From Clostridia bacterium (GTDB taxonomy: Bacteria; Bacillota; Clostridia; Christensenellales; Aristaeellaceae), in contig JAFZOG010000152.1 in assembly GCA_017550745.1 (NCBI GenBank), positions 1 to 64,000 on the forward strand: a stretch of 64,000 bases of DNA. The letters are read 5' to 3'. Each line of letters starts with the position of its first letter. The stretch's first letter is position 1. Under the pieces are notes generated by a model, which saw only the letters and a program-made list of their open reading frames with translations, did not search any database and was not told the origin of the DNA. A program made the translations under genes and the position numbers. This document shows positions 42,391 through 51,084 of this stretch, piece after piece.

Positions 42391-43439
42391 GCTTCTTTTT
42401 CTTCTGTTTGTTCAGCAGGTTTTTCTTCCTGTTTTTCAGGCTCTTTTTCTTTCTTTGCGGGAACATACGTATTATCCATGAACTTGAGCTCTTCGCCGCC
42501 CTCGCCCTCAATGCCGCGGCTGCCGATCGCCCTGGCCATCAGCGCTGCGTTGCGGCATTTGCGGTATACGCAGAAAGGAAGATACAGCACGGCAAACACA
42601 ACCAGCAGCTCCAGCAGCACGATCCACGGAACCGGCTGCGTAAACAGCTTGCGCACCTGCGAGGCCGCGACCGTGACGCCGTAGGAGAAATTCACGTTCT
42701 TGAGCGCGTACATGCCCAGCACCGCGCCAAAGCCGATGATTGCCGGCAGGCTGAGCAGGAAATTCACGCAGGTATTGCCCAGCATTTTCTTCCTGTTCTT
42801 TTTCAGAATGCGGCGGGACCAGTGCAGGGTTTTCGAAGCGCCGATGGAGCGGACAGGCAGGTATTCAAACGGCATATCACGCCACCAGCCGTAGGCGAAC
42901 AGGAGCCCGAAAAGCGCTATCGCTGCCGCGATCAGCGTGACGGCCAGGTTCACATTGCCCGTGCCGTTTTCAGGGTTGCCCGCCAGCTGCATGGCCAGCC
43001 AATGAACGGGCATTTCAAAGGTGGCGGCGTCCAGAATCGTGCGGAAAACGGTCAGATACACCATACACGCGATGAACGGCAGCCCCCACAGGAGGCCGCG
43101 GAAGTAACGCAGAATACCGGTGGACAGCCATCTTGAATAAGCGTCCGTATTTTTCTTATCCTTGCTGGTGTGCCTGTAAAAAGCCCTGCGGATTTTTTGC
43201 CGGGCCCAGAAACGCAGGGGAATCAGAAGGAAGACGCAGACCGCCAGGCTGATGCCCACAGCTATAAGATCAGGTATTTTGCCCCCCATGGTTTCACAGA
43301 GCGCCAGCGGAGCAAACATTGCCGCGTGAATCAGCAGCAGCACGAACACCGCCTTGCTGATCTCGTCGTAATTCCGTTTCAGTCCTCTGCGTGTTGCCTT
43401 GCCAATGGAAGACCTGCCTCCGTTATCATGCGCGCTCAC
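42387..43439 (-). CDS. Multi-pass membrane protein of unknown function
   Basis: The 350-residue protein starts at a GTG (43439) with a GGGTGGGG stretch upstream; the longer frame to 43832 runs through the MITE-like element and is not genic. About six hydrophobic segments can be seen (for example AVFVLLLIHAAMFAPLALC, then LIAVGISLAVCVFLLIPL). The C-terminus is a highly charged Lys/Glu tail (KKEKEPEKQEEKPAEQ) that must be cytoplasmic. I do not recognise the family. It is the first gene of the operon with rsuA, the methyltransferase, malY/patB-like, pepV and DUF1667. Confidence 0.75.
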   Translation of the reverse strand: MSAHDNGGRSSIGKATRRGLKRNYDEISKAVFVLLLIHAAMFAPLALCETMGGKIPDLIAVGISLAVCVFLLIPLRFWARQKIRRAFYRHTSKDKKNTDAYSRWLSTGILRYFRGLLWGLPFIACMVYLTVFRTILDAATFEMPVHWLAMQLAGNPENGTGNVNLAVTLIAAAIALFGLLFAYGWWRDMPFEYLPVRSIGASKTLHWSRRILKKNRKKMLGNTCVNFLLSLPAIIGFGAVLGMYALKNVNFSYGVTVAASQVRKLFTQPVPWIVLLELLVVFAVLYLPFCVYRKCRNAALMARAIGSRGIEGEGGEELKFMDNTYVPAKKEKEPEKQEEKPAEQTEEKEA

Positions 43440-43491
43440 AAAGCCCCACCCATCCTTTCGCTGCACTGATTCTTTCGTAATAATCCAACCT

Positions 43492-43520
43492 ATTATAACG
43501 CAAAACCGGCGTAATTGCAA
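43492..43520 (-). promoter_or_regulatory. Promoter of the membrane-protein/rsuA/pepV operon
   Basis: On the minus strand TTGCAA and TATAAT are separated by 17 nt. The MITE-like element begins about 30 nt upstream of the -35. Confidence 0.75.
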
Positions 43521-43550
43521 CTGACAATCAAAGGACTTCCTGAATGAATC

Positions 43551-43830
43551 GTTACTACTCAGCCTTCGGCTTCGTAGTAACGCGAAAGGGGGAAGGATTC
43601 CCCCTTTCGGGAACCCCCTACGGTTTTTCCTAAAATCCCTTTGGGATTTCCGGGCGGAAAAACCGCAAGGACGGAAAATATCTTTCAGTCGTCTACGCTC
43701 CTTACAGAAATTTTCCGTCCTCGCGCCGTACACGCCGCCGCTGCGGATTTCAGTCAAGGGGAGAACCCCTTGACAATCCCCCTCTTGTTCCGTTTCTTCG
43801 TTGGTTCTCCAGGGGTGGCTGAGCAGTAAC
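43551..43830. mobile_element. MITE-like element, 280 bp, with TIRs and 8-bp target duplication
   Basis: The left end GTTACTACTCAGCC (43551-43564) and right end GGCTGAGCAGTAAC (43817-43830) are inverted repeats with one mismatch in 14. AATGAATC flanks both sides (43543-43550 and 43831-43838), a perfect 8-bp target duplication. Inside are nested hairpins: CGAAAGGGGGAAG with its complement, GGTTTTTCC/GGAAAAACC enclosing AAATCCC/GGGATTT, GGACGGAAAAT/ATTTTCCGTCC, and TCAAGGGG-AGAA-CCCCTTGA. No transposase is encoded, so it would need one in trans. It lies between two divergent promoters. Confidence 0.85.
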
Positions 43831-43905
43831 AATGAATCCGCAAGTTCTTCGCGCCCGTTTCAAACTGCCGGTCCGGTATTGTATACACACAATTGCCGCT
43901 TCCCG

Positions 43906-43914
43906 TGGTATAAT
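43906..43914 (+). promoter_or_regulatory. Extended -10 promoter of the Suv3-like helicase gene
   Basis: TGGTATAAT at 43906-43914 is an extended -10; no good -35 lies 17 nt upstream. The same nonamer recurs in the three tandem repeats at 33.7-34.0 kb (minus strand). Confidence 0.55.
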
Positions 43915-43994
43915 GAGGGAGGAAAGCTGAATTGTTCATACGGGCTGGCTTTTGGGGAAAGAATAACACCGGCGGTGGAAACGAGGTGAGCGGC

Positions 43995-46412
43995 ATGGAG
44001 CATCAGGAGGCGCTGAACGCCTACGCGCAGGCAGCGGCGCTGGAGCGGGAAAACTACCTGTACCAGAACGCCCTGAAAAAAGCGGCGGCGATGACGCGCG
44101 GCATGACGCGTGTGGAAAAGGAGAGCTACCTCCAAAGCGATACGTTCTCCGTGCTGCTGTATCAGCTGAAGCGGCGGGATAAGGTGTACCAGGCGCTGCT
44201 GCGCGGGGAGCTTACCCAGGATTACCATGAAGCCGAGTTTCAAGAATTGCTTCCCCTGATCGAAAGCGAACTGAAGCATGGGAATAAACCAGACCTGCCG
44301 TTTCTGCGCTCGGTGGAGCGTGCCCGGGTGACGCTGGGCCAGGCGCATAAAGCGCTCAAAACGCTGGAAAAGCAGGCGCCCCGCCAGTTTTTCCAGGCGC
44401 AGCAAAAGCGCCTGACCGAAGCGGCGGAGCAGCAGGTGGAGGGCTATTTGCAGCGCGCGGATTTTTCTTATTTTGCGGAAAAAGAGCACGGAAAAGAGCG
44501 CGTCCTGCTCCAAATCATGGCGGCTGAATTTGATAAAGGCGTAACCTCCGGCTGCGTGGACAGGGCTTTTCATCCCCAGACCCTGAGCAGCGTTCTGCAG
44601 GCTGAGCTTTTCAAAGCATATCCGGGCCTGGCAGCCTGCGCTTCGGTCCGCGCGCCGTCCGGGGAAACGGTTTTATCGTCCATGAAAAGCGATATCAACC
44701 GGGCAAAGTACGCTGTCTGCGCGGAAATCAAGCGGAGGTTCCCCTCCAAGCGCATCCGCCGCCTGCTGGCGGATAACTACTCCGTCAATCGGATGCAGAA
44801 GCAGGCGGACGCGGCGGTGGCCCGGAAGAAAAAGCTGCATTCCGCGCTGCTGAACGCGATCCCCGAGCATTACCGGGACCTGTATCCCCTGGCGCGGGCC
44901 ATGAAGCGGCGCTTTATCCTGCATCTGGGGCCCACCAATTCCGGCAAGACATACGAGGGCGTACACCGCCTGCGCGGGGCGCGGCACGGGATTTATTTAG
45001 GCCCCCTTCGCCTGCTTGCGGCGGAGCAGTTTGAAAGCCTGAATATGGCGGATGTGCCCTGTTCCCTGGTGACGGGGGAGGAGCAGATTCGCGTGCCGTG
45101 CAGCCGGGTGCAGTCCTCCACCGTGGAAATGGCGGATCTGAAAGACCACTATGATGTCGCCGTGATCGACGAATGCCAGATGATCGCGGACCGCGACCGG
45201 GGCGGGGCCTGGACCGCAGCCATCCTGGGCCTTTGCGCGGATGAGATCCACGCCTGCGCTTCCCCCGACGCGGAAGGACTGCTGACAAAGATGATCCTGG
45301 ACTGCGGGGACGAGCTTTCCGTCGTGCGCCATGAGCGTATGACGCCGCTGGAGGTGGAAAAGGACGGCTTCCAGTTTCCCGCGTCCGTGCGGCCCGGCGA
45401 CGCGCTGATCGTGTTTTCAAAGGCGCGGGTGCATGCCGTCGCGGCGGAGCTGAGAAGCCGGGGCTACCGCGTGTCGCTGATCTACGGCGCGCTGCCGCCG
45501 GATGTGCGGCGCGACCAGGCCGAGCGCTTTCATCAGGGTGAAACGGAGGTTGTGGTGTCCACCGACGCCATCGCCATGGGCATGAACCTGCCCATCGAGC
45601 GCGTGGTTTTTCTGGAATCGGAAAAATACGACGGCGATATCACCCGTACCCTCACCGACGCCGAAATCAAGCAGATCGCCGGGCGGGCGGGGCGCTTTGG
45701 CATTTATGACGTGGGATATGTGAATGCTTTCGGCTTTAAAGGCCTGGTGGCCCGGGCCCTCAAACGGCCCCTGTACCCCCTCACCGAAGCCGTGATCCGC
45801 TTTCCGGAATCCCTGCTGGGCATCCCCCTGCCCCTGACGCAAATCCTGAACCAATGGATCTCCATGCAGGACAAAAGCTGCTTTTCAAAAGCGTCCACCA
45901 TGCGCATGGAAACGCTGGCCCGTATGATGGAAACCGGGCATACGGACAAGGAACTGCTTTACCGCTTCCTCTGCATCCCCTTCGACGAAACCGACCCGGA
46001 CCTGCTGGCCCGCTGGAAAGCCATGTACCACGCGGAATGCAGCCGGACGCACCTTGAAGTTTTGCAGGAAATCCCCGGCCTGCTGGATCCCGAGGCCTGC
46101 GGCATCGACATGCTGGACGGGCTGGAGGAGAACTACCGCCGCTGCGACCTGTATTACAATTATACCCGGCTGTTCATTGAAGAACCGGATGAGATCCTGG
46201 ACGAGATCCAGCGGCGGAAGGATTTGATCTCCCAGGGCATCATCCATATCCTCTCCACCCAGAAGCTGCAGCAGAAAGCGTGCCGGTCCTGCAAGAAACG
46301 CCTGCCCTGGAACTGGCCCTATTCCCTCTGCGACGCCTGCTACCGCAAACGCGCTTTCCGCGGCCGCGGCCGGGCAGGCGGTTCATTCGACGGCCCGGAC
46401 TGGGACGCATAG
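43995..46412 (+). CDS. Suv3-like superfamily 2 RNA helicase with C-terminal zinc ribbon
   Basis: The 805-residue protein starts at ATG 43995 behind GAGGTGAG. Residues 1-305 are helical and basic. The helicase core has Walker A HLGPTNSGKTYEG, then GIYLGPLRLLAAEQ, DEx box VIDECQMIADRDRGGAW, and domain 2 motifs STDAIAMGMNLP and QIAGRAGRFG. This pattern matches the mitochondrial SUV3/SUPV3L1 family rather than ordinary DEAD-box helicases. A Suv3-C-like region (DLYYNYTRLF) follows, then a four-cysteine ribbon (CRSCKKR, CDACYRK) and an Arg/Gly tail. It likely unwinds RNA for decay or processing; the partner nuclease is not evident here. Confidence 0.85.
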   Translation: MEHQEALNAYAQAAALERENYLYQNALKKAAAMTRGMTRVEKESYLQSDTFSVLLYQLKRRDKVYQALLRGELTQDYHEAEFQELLPLIESELKHGNKPDLPFLRSVERARVTLGQAHKALKTLEKQAPRQFFQAQQKRLTEAAEQQVEGYLQRADFSYFAEKEHGKERVLLQIMAAEFDKGVTSGCVDRAFHPQTLSSVLQAELFKAYPGLAACASVRAPSGETVLSSMKSDINRAKYAVCAEIKRRFPSKRIRRLLADNYSVNRMQKQADAAVARKKKLHSALLNAIPEHYRDLYPLARAMKRRFILHLGPTNSGKTYEGVHRLRGARHGIYLGPLRLLAAEQFESLNMADVPCSLVTGEEQIRVPCSRVQSSTVEMADLKDHYDVAVIDECQMIADRDRGGAWTAAILGLCADEIHACASPDAEGLLTKMILDCGDELSVVRHERMTPLEVEKDGFQFPASVRPGDALIVFSKARVHAVAAELRSRGYRVSLIYGALPPDVRRDQAERFHQGETEVVVSTDAIAMGMNLPIERVVFLESEKYDGDITRTLTDAEIKQIAGRAGRFGIYDVGYVNAFGFKGLVARALKRPLYPLTEAVIRFPESLLGIPLPLTQILNQWISMQDKSCFSKASTMRMETLARMMETGHTDKELLYRFLCIPFDETDPDLLARWKAMYHAECSRTHLEVLQEIPGLLDPEACGIDMLDGLEENYRRCDLYYNYTRLFIEEPDEILDEIQRRKDLISQGIIHILSTQKLQQKACRSCKKRLPWNWPYSLCDACYRKRAFRGRGRAGGSFDGPDWDA

Positions 46413-46450
46413 CGCGGCGCGCGTGAGATAGAGCCCAGCATGGCAGAAAA

Positions 46451-47767
46451 CTATTCCCCGCGCAGGGAGGCGGCGTATTTTTCCGCCGCGGCCCGGAAAG
46501 GCGGCAGGGCTTTTTCGAGTTCACGCCGTATCGTGGTGATATCCATCTGCGTTAGCTTTCCGTCCCGCACGCGCACGACGCCGTCCGTCATGACCAGGCG
46601 CACATCCGCGGCGCACGCGCCATAGACCAGGGCGGAATAGGGATCATACAGAGGGAACAGGGACGGGCGGTCTGTGCCCACCAGCGCCATGTCTGCCCGA
46701 TAACCGGGGATCAATGCGCCGCTGTTTTGCATCCCCAGCGCCTCTGCGCCGCCCCTTGTGGCGGCGCGCACGATGTCCCGGGCTGGAAAGAGCCGCCTGT
46801 CGTGGTATTTCGTCTTCTGGCATACGGCGAACAGGCGCATCTGGTCAAACAGGCTCAGCGTGTTGCCGCTGGAAGCGCCGTCTGTGCCGAAGCCGAAGGG
46901 GATGCCTGCTTCTGCAGCGTCCCGCATGGGGGAGACGCCCTTGCCTGCTTTCGTATTGCTGCCGGGGCAGTGGGCAATGCGCGCGCCGCGCCGGGCAAGG
47001 AGGGAAATATCCTCCTCCGTCAAATGGATGCAGTGTACGGCCAGCAGCCTGGGGCCGCACAGGCCCAGGCTGTCCAGATAGGAAATGGGCGTCATGCCGC
47101 GTTCGGAGAAGGCGCGCATTTCATCGTCCATTTCACAGGCGTGCAGCGTCAGCAGCGTATCGTATTTTTCGGCCAGGGCCTGGCATTTTTGCAGTATTTC
47201 GGCGGACACGGTGGTGGTGCCGTGGGGCGCGAGGATCGGCCGGATCCATTTGTGCCCGGCGTATTTTTGCAGCAGGGCTTCGGATAATGCCAACGCTTCC
47301 TCCGGGGTATCGCTGCCGGGAGCGCGCTGGCAAATCACCGTTTCCCCCAGATATCCCCGCATCCCCGCTTCGACGCAGGCGCGGGCGACTTCTTCCTCAT
47401 AATAGTACATATCCGCCACCGTGGTGATGCCGGCAAGCAGCATCTCCGCCATCGCAAAGCGCGCGCCAAGATAAGTCAGCTCTTTCGTCCACGCTTCCTG
47501 CTCCAGCGGAAAGAGGAAGCGCCGCAGCCGGTCCGGGCAGTCGTCGCCCATGGTGCGGAAGGGGATCATGCTGGCATGGCAATGAAGATTCACAAAGCCG
47601 GGCAGCAGGATGCCGCCGCCGCAGTCGATCATCTCATCCGCTTCCGGCGCTGTTCCCTCGCCCAGGGCGGCAATGGTGCCGCCTTCTGTCAGCAGCCAGC
47701 CGGAAGGGTATTCGGTGAAGTGATCGTCCATGGTCAGGATGCGGGCGTTTTTCAGCAGGGTTTTCAC
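46451..47767 (-). CDS. Amidohydrolase, MTA/SAH deaminase-like
   Basis: The 438-residue metal-dependent hydrolase has NLHCHASMIPFRTMGDDCP with the first metal motif, then LAPHGTTTVSAE, LHACEMDDE, AVHCIHLTEED, and the metal aspartate in FGTDGASSGNTLS. This order matches MtaD-type 5'-methylthioadenosine/S-adenosylhomocysteine deaminases in the TRZ/ATZ group. The usual second residue set differs slightly (CHASM rather than THAAM), so the exact purine substrate is not certain. It overlaps the upstream M20 gene by 4 nt and converges on the helicase gene. Confidence 0.85.
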   Translation of the reverse strand: MKTLLKNARILTMDDHFTEYPSGWLLTEGGTIAALGEGTAPEADEMIDCGGGILLPGFVNLHCHASMIPFRTMGDDCPDRLRRFLFPLEQEAWTKELTYLGARFAMAEMLLAGITTVADMYYYEEEVARACVEAGMRGYLGETVICQRAPGSDTPEEALALSEALLQKYAGHKWIRPILAPHGTTTVSAEILQKCQALAEKYDTLLTLHACEMDDEMRAFSERGMTPISYLDSLGLCGPRLLAVHCIHLTEEDISLLARRGARIAHCPGSNTKAGKGVSPMRDAAEAGIPFGFGTDGASSGNTLSLFDQMRLFAVCQKTKYHDRRLFPARDIVRAATRGGAEALGMQNSGALIPGYRADMALVGTDRPSLFPLYDPYSALVYGACAADVRLVMTDGVVRVRDGKLTQMDITTIRRELEKALPPFRAAAEKYAASLRGE

Positions 47768-49098
47768 GTTTTCGCCTCCTTCATGATGTCCAGCACCGCC
47801 GCGCAGAACACCTTGACGCTTTTGGTGATCACGCTTTCATCCAGATCGAAGGAAACGGTATGCTGGGCGCCGGCCATGGGCGTCATGACCCGCATATAGG
47901 TGGCCATCCCGCCGTGGGCCTGTACATGGTTCATCATCACGGAAATGTCTTCGCTGCCCCAGTTCCGGGCATTCTGCTGGGAGGAAAGGGCCAGCTCCGG
48001 CAAATCCCGGGCCACGGTCTCCCCGATCCGCCGGATCAGCGCAGGGTCGCTGTGCTGGCTCTCCGCCTGGCCCACCACGGTGATTTCGCATCCACAGTCC
48101 TGCATGGCGGCAGCGCCCCGGCAAATGCGCCTTAGCTGCGCCGCCATGTATTCGTTGATTTCCGTGGTTTCCCCCCGCACCTCCGCCTGCATCAGCGCCC
48201 GGTCAGGCACCACGTTCCGTCCCGTGCCCGCCCGCAGCACGCCCACGTTTACCCGGCTCTGCCCGGCGGAATGCCGCGGGATGGCGTGCAGCGCCAGGGC
48301 AGCGGACGCTGCCGCAAGCAGGGCGTTTTTCCCCTGCTCCGGATACCCGCCCGCGTGGGCCGCAAGGCCGGTAAAGACCACATCCAGCTTGGCGGTCGCC
48401 AGAGAGCCCCAGGTGCCCGCCGTCACATCGCCGTCGTCCAGGGATTCCGTCGGCGCCACGTGCGAGCCGATGAAGAAGTCCACATCGTCCAGATGGCCCG
48501 CGTCGGCGATGGCCCGCGCTCCGCGGGCGCCTTCCTCCGCGGGCTGGAAGATCAGCTTGACTGTGCCGTGCAATTCGCGCCGGAGCGCCATCAGGATCCG
48601 GGCCACGCCCAGCCCGATGGCGGCGTGGGCGTCATGCCCGCAGGCGTGCATCATGCCGGGATTTTGGCTTGCGAAGCCCTCCCGGGCGGGGCGGTGGTCT
48701 TCGTCCCCTCTTTCCTCCATAGGAAGCGCGTCAATGTCAAAACGCAGCGCTGTCACCGGCCCTGGCCCTGCGTCCAGGATACCGATCACCCCGGTCAGCC
48801 CCTGCTTCATTTCGTCTGTCAAAGCATGGATGGGCGTTCCCGGCTGGTTTTCCGCCGCCTTTGCGTGGGCTGCCAGTGTTTCCGCGTCCGGTACGCCCAT
48901 GCGGGAGGAAGGCCGCACTGCTTTGCTGCCGGTGAGCACCGTATAACCCAGCGCGGCCAGGGCTTCGTGGATGACGGCGCTGGTGCGCATTTCCAGCCAG
49001 CCGGTTTCCGGAAAGCGGTGAAAGCTCCTGCGGATTTGAATCAGGTCAGGTTCCAGGGCGTCTGCCAACTTTTTCATGGCTTGCACAGCGTCAGGCAC
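47764..49098 (-). CDS. M20 family amidohydrolase, AbgA-like
   Basis: The 444-residue protein is probably translated from a GTG with a GGGGGAAA site; an ATG seven codons later is an alternative. It contains SFHRFPETGWLEMRTSA, the metal-binding ACGHDAHAAIGLG and QPAEEGARGARAI, typical of the aminoacylase/carboxypeptidase-like M20D group. A segment at about 70-95 (ETLAAHAKAAENQPG) and the overall length match the AbgA subunit of aminobenzoyl-glutamate hydrolase. No AbgB partner is present, so it may act alone on an N-acyl amino acid or folate breakdown product. It is coupled to the deaminase-like gene downstream. Confidence 0.85.
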   Translation of the reverse strand: MPDAVQAMKKLADALEPDLIQIRRSFHRFPETGWLEMRTSAVIHEALAALGYTVLTGSKAVRPSSRMGVPDAETLAAHAKAAENQPGTPIHALTDEMKQGLTGVIGILDAGPGPVTALRFDIDALPMEERGDEDHRPAREGFASQNPGMMHACGHDAHAAIGLGVARILMALRRELHGTVKLIFQPAEEGARGARAIADAGHLDDVDFFIGSHVAPTESLDDGDVTAGTWGSLATAKLDVVFTGLAAHAGGYPEQGKNALLAAASAALALHAIPRHSAGQSRVNVGVLRAGTGRNVVPDRALMQAEVRGETTEINEYMAAQLRRICRGAAAMQDCGCEITVVGQAESQHSDPALIRRIGETVARDLPELALSSQQNARNWGSEDISVMMNHVQAHGGMATYMRVMTPMAGAQHTVSFDLDESVITKSVKVFCAAVLDIMKEAKT

Positions 49099-49128
49099 GG
49101 ATATTTCCCCCTTTTTTCAAAGAAGCGT

Positions 49129-49157
49129 TTGACAGATGGGCATATGTCATGTATACT
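49129..49157 (+). promoter_or_regulatory. Promoter of the PfkB-family kinase gene
   Basis: TTGACA (49129-49134) and TATACT (49152-49157) are separated by 17 nt, close to consensus. Confidence 0.85.
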
Positions 49158-49192
49158 TTTGGTACATTTTGAAGAAAAAGAAGGGCTGCTGT

Positions 49193-50095
49193 ATGGGCAA
49201 AAGCGTGCTTGTTATCGGCTCCACCTGCGTGGATGTGATCATACGAATCGACCATTTGCCCCGGACGGAGGAAAACCTGCACCCCAAAGGCCAGCAGGTG
49301 CGCATGGGCGGCTGCGCATATAACGTGGCCAATATCGTCGGCCGGGGCGGGGCGGACACTGTGTTTGTGACGCCCGTGGGCTTGCAGGGCCTGTTCGGCC
49401 CTTATCTGCTTCCGACGCTGCAAAGCCAGCCCTGGTGCCGTCCCGTCGTGCTGAAGGACGTCGAAAACGGGTGCTGCTACTGCCTGGTGGAAGCCAGCGG
49501 GGAGAGGACCTTTATCTCCGTCCACGGAACGGAATACACCTTCTCTTCCGACTGGATGATCCCTTACGAAAACAAGCGCTTTGATTACACCTATGTCTGC
49601 GGATTTGAGATTGAGGAGGAAAGCGGCGAAGCCCTGTCCGCGTGGCTGGAAAAGTCCGTATCCGGCACGCTGATGTACGCCCCCGGCCCCCATGGCGCAG
49701 GCATACCGCGGGAGAGAACGGAAAGGCTCTTCCGCCTCCGCCCGATCCTCCATTTGAACGAGGCGGAAGCCATGCATATGGGAGAGGACGATGCGCTGCT
49801 CAAGGCCATGCGGAATCTGCACCGGCAGACCCAGAACGCGGTGATCGTTACCTTGGGCCCGGACGGCGCGATGGTGCTGGACGGGCAGGAAGAGCCTTTG
49901 CATCTGCCCGCCTTGCCGGTTCCCCGTGTGGCGGATACCATCGGCGCGGGGGACGCCCACGCGGGCGCGGTGCTGCTGGCGCTTTCCCGGGGCCGGAAGC
50001 TGCCCGATGCGGTGGCCTTTGCCAATCGGGTAGCCGCCCAGGTGGTGGCCCAGGCGGGGGCAACACTGGAGGACGACCAGATCCTGTTTTCCTGA
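49193..50095 (+). CDS. PfkB-family carbohydrate kinase
   Basis: The 300-residue protein starts at ATG 49193; the upstream frame includes the promoter region. It has the N-terminal PfkB region QVRMGGCAYNVANIVGRGG and the C-terminal signature DTIGAGDAHAGAVLLAL with the catalytic aspartate. Family members phosphorylate ribose, fructose, nucleosides or similar. The anion-hole GAGD is intact, so it should be active. Specificity is not readable. It is monocistronic, with a near-consensus promoter. Confidence 0.88.
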   Translation: MGKSVLVIGSTCVDVIIRIDHLPRTEENLHPKGQQVRMGGCAYNVANIVGRGGADTVFVTPVGLQGLFGPYLLPTLQSQPWCRPVVLKDVENGCCYCLVEASGERTFISVHGTEYTFSSDWMIPYENKRFDYTYVCGFEIEEESGEALSAWLEKSVSGTLMYAPGPHGAGIPRERTERLFRLRPILHLNEAEAMHMGEDDALLKAMRNLHRQTQNAVIVTLGPDGAMVLDGQEEPLHLPALPVPRVADTIGAGDAHAGAVLLALSRGRKLPDAVAFANRVAAQVVAQAGATLEDDQILFS

Positions 50096-50112
50096 TTTTA
50101 CGGCATGCCACG

Positions 50113-50141
50113 AAAAAAGCCTTTGACCGAACGGCAAAGGC
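50113..50141 (-). terminator. Terminator of the Pot-type ABC importer operon
   Basis: On the minus strand GCCTTTG pairs with CAAAGGC, followed by six T (50118-50113). Confidence 0.8.
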
Positions 50142-50161
50142 AAAAGCGCGGCATGCTTTTT

Positions 50162-50956
50162 CTATACGACGGTTTGCAGGCCCAGGGTCTTTTCGATCAG
50201 CAGCATCACGCCCAGAGTGGCGAGCATCATGACCGTGGCGAGGGCGGCGATGGTGGGGTCGAAATGGTATTCCACATAGCCCATGATTTCGATGGGCAGC
50301 ATATTCACGCCCGGCGCGGTGAGAAATGTGGAAAGCGACACATTGTTGAAGGAATTGATCACCGCCATCACGCAGGCCGACGCAATGCCGCTTTTGATGT
50401 TGGGCAGCACGATATGGAAAAAAGCGTAGCCCTTCGGCGCGCCAAGGCTGCCAGCCGCTTCCTCCATGGCAAAGTCGAAGTTTGCCAGGGACGAGGTCAC
50501 CACCCGCATCACGTAGGGCACGGACAAAAGCGTGTGGCCGATCAGGAGGCTGGGGATGACGGACAGGTTCCACTGGTTCACCACGTAGCGCAGCATAATG
50601 AAACCCAGCACGATGCAGGGAATGAGCACCGGAGAAAGAAAAAGCGTTTTTACGGCGTTCTTGCCGGGGAAACGGTATCGGTTCAACGCGTATGCCGCGG
50701 GCACCCCCAGCAGCAAAGCGATGGCGGTGGCCGCGAAAGCGATTTCAATGGAAAGCAGCGCCGCGCGGATAAAGGAATTCATCTGGAACACCTGGGCGTA
50801 CCATTTCAGGGTGAAGCCCTGGCCCGGAAACACCAGCGCGTTTTGCTCCCCGAAGGACGCCGCCATGATGATCAGCAGCGGCCCGATCAGAAACACATAC
50901 ACCAGAAAGGTGATCAGCCCCAGGGCGATATGATGCTTTTTCTTCATGGGCCGCAT
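50162..50956 (-). CDS. ABC transporter permease, PotC-like
   Basis: The 264-residue inner-membrane protein has six hydrophobic segments and the permease EAA loop (MEEAAGSLGAPKGYAFFHIVLPNI) that docks on the ATPase. It matches the second permease (PotC/AfuB type) of spermidine/putrescine or ferric-iron importers. It is the last gene of the operon, after the solute-binding protein, with a stable hairpin in the 128-nt gap between them. Confidence 0.9.
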   Translation of the reverse strand: MRPMKKKHHIALGLITFLVYVFLIGPLLIIMAASFGEQNALVFPGQGFTLKWYAQVFQMNSFIRAALLSIEIAFAATAIALLLGVPAAYALNRYRFPGKNAVKTLFLSPVLIPCIVLGFIMLRYVVNQWNLSVIPSLLIGHTLLSVPYVMRVVTSSLANFDFAMEEAAGSLGAPKGYAFFHIVLPNIKSGIASACVMAVINSFNNVSLSTFLTAPGVNMLPIEIMGYVEYHFDPTIAALATVMMLATLGVMLLIEKTLGLQTVV

Positions 50957-50998
50957 TCCTTTCTTTCCGAGATGGCACAGAGGCGGACGGCGCTTTGC

Positions 50999-51041
50999 CC
51001 CGCGCCCTGCCGGGATGCTCAGTCCCCGGGCAGGGCGCGGG
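50999..51041 (-). other. Intercistronic GC-rich hairpin between binding protein and permease genes
   Basis: CCCGCGCCCTGCC (50999-51011) pairs perfectly over 13 bp with GGCAGGGCGCGGG (51029-51041), with no T run. It lies 44 nt after the binding-protein stop. Such structures typically protect upstream mRNA from 3' decay and so raise binding-protein levels relative to the permease (inference). Confidence 0.7.
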
Positions 51042-51084
51042 CAGCGCAGCCCTCAATGGCTCACTGTGGCGGTCGCGATTGAAA

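Noticed and set aside
43440-43832. N-terminal extension of the membrane protein through the MITE region
   Set aside because: The extension runs through the terminal repeats and hairpins of the element and upstream of the gene's own promoter.
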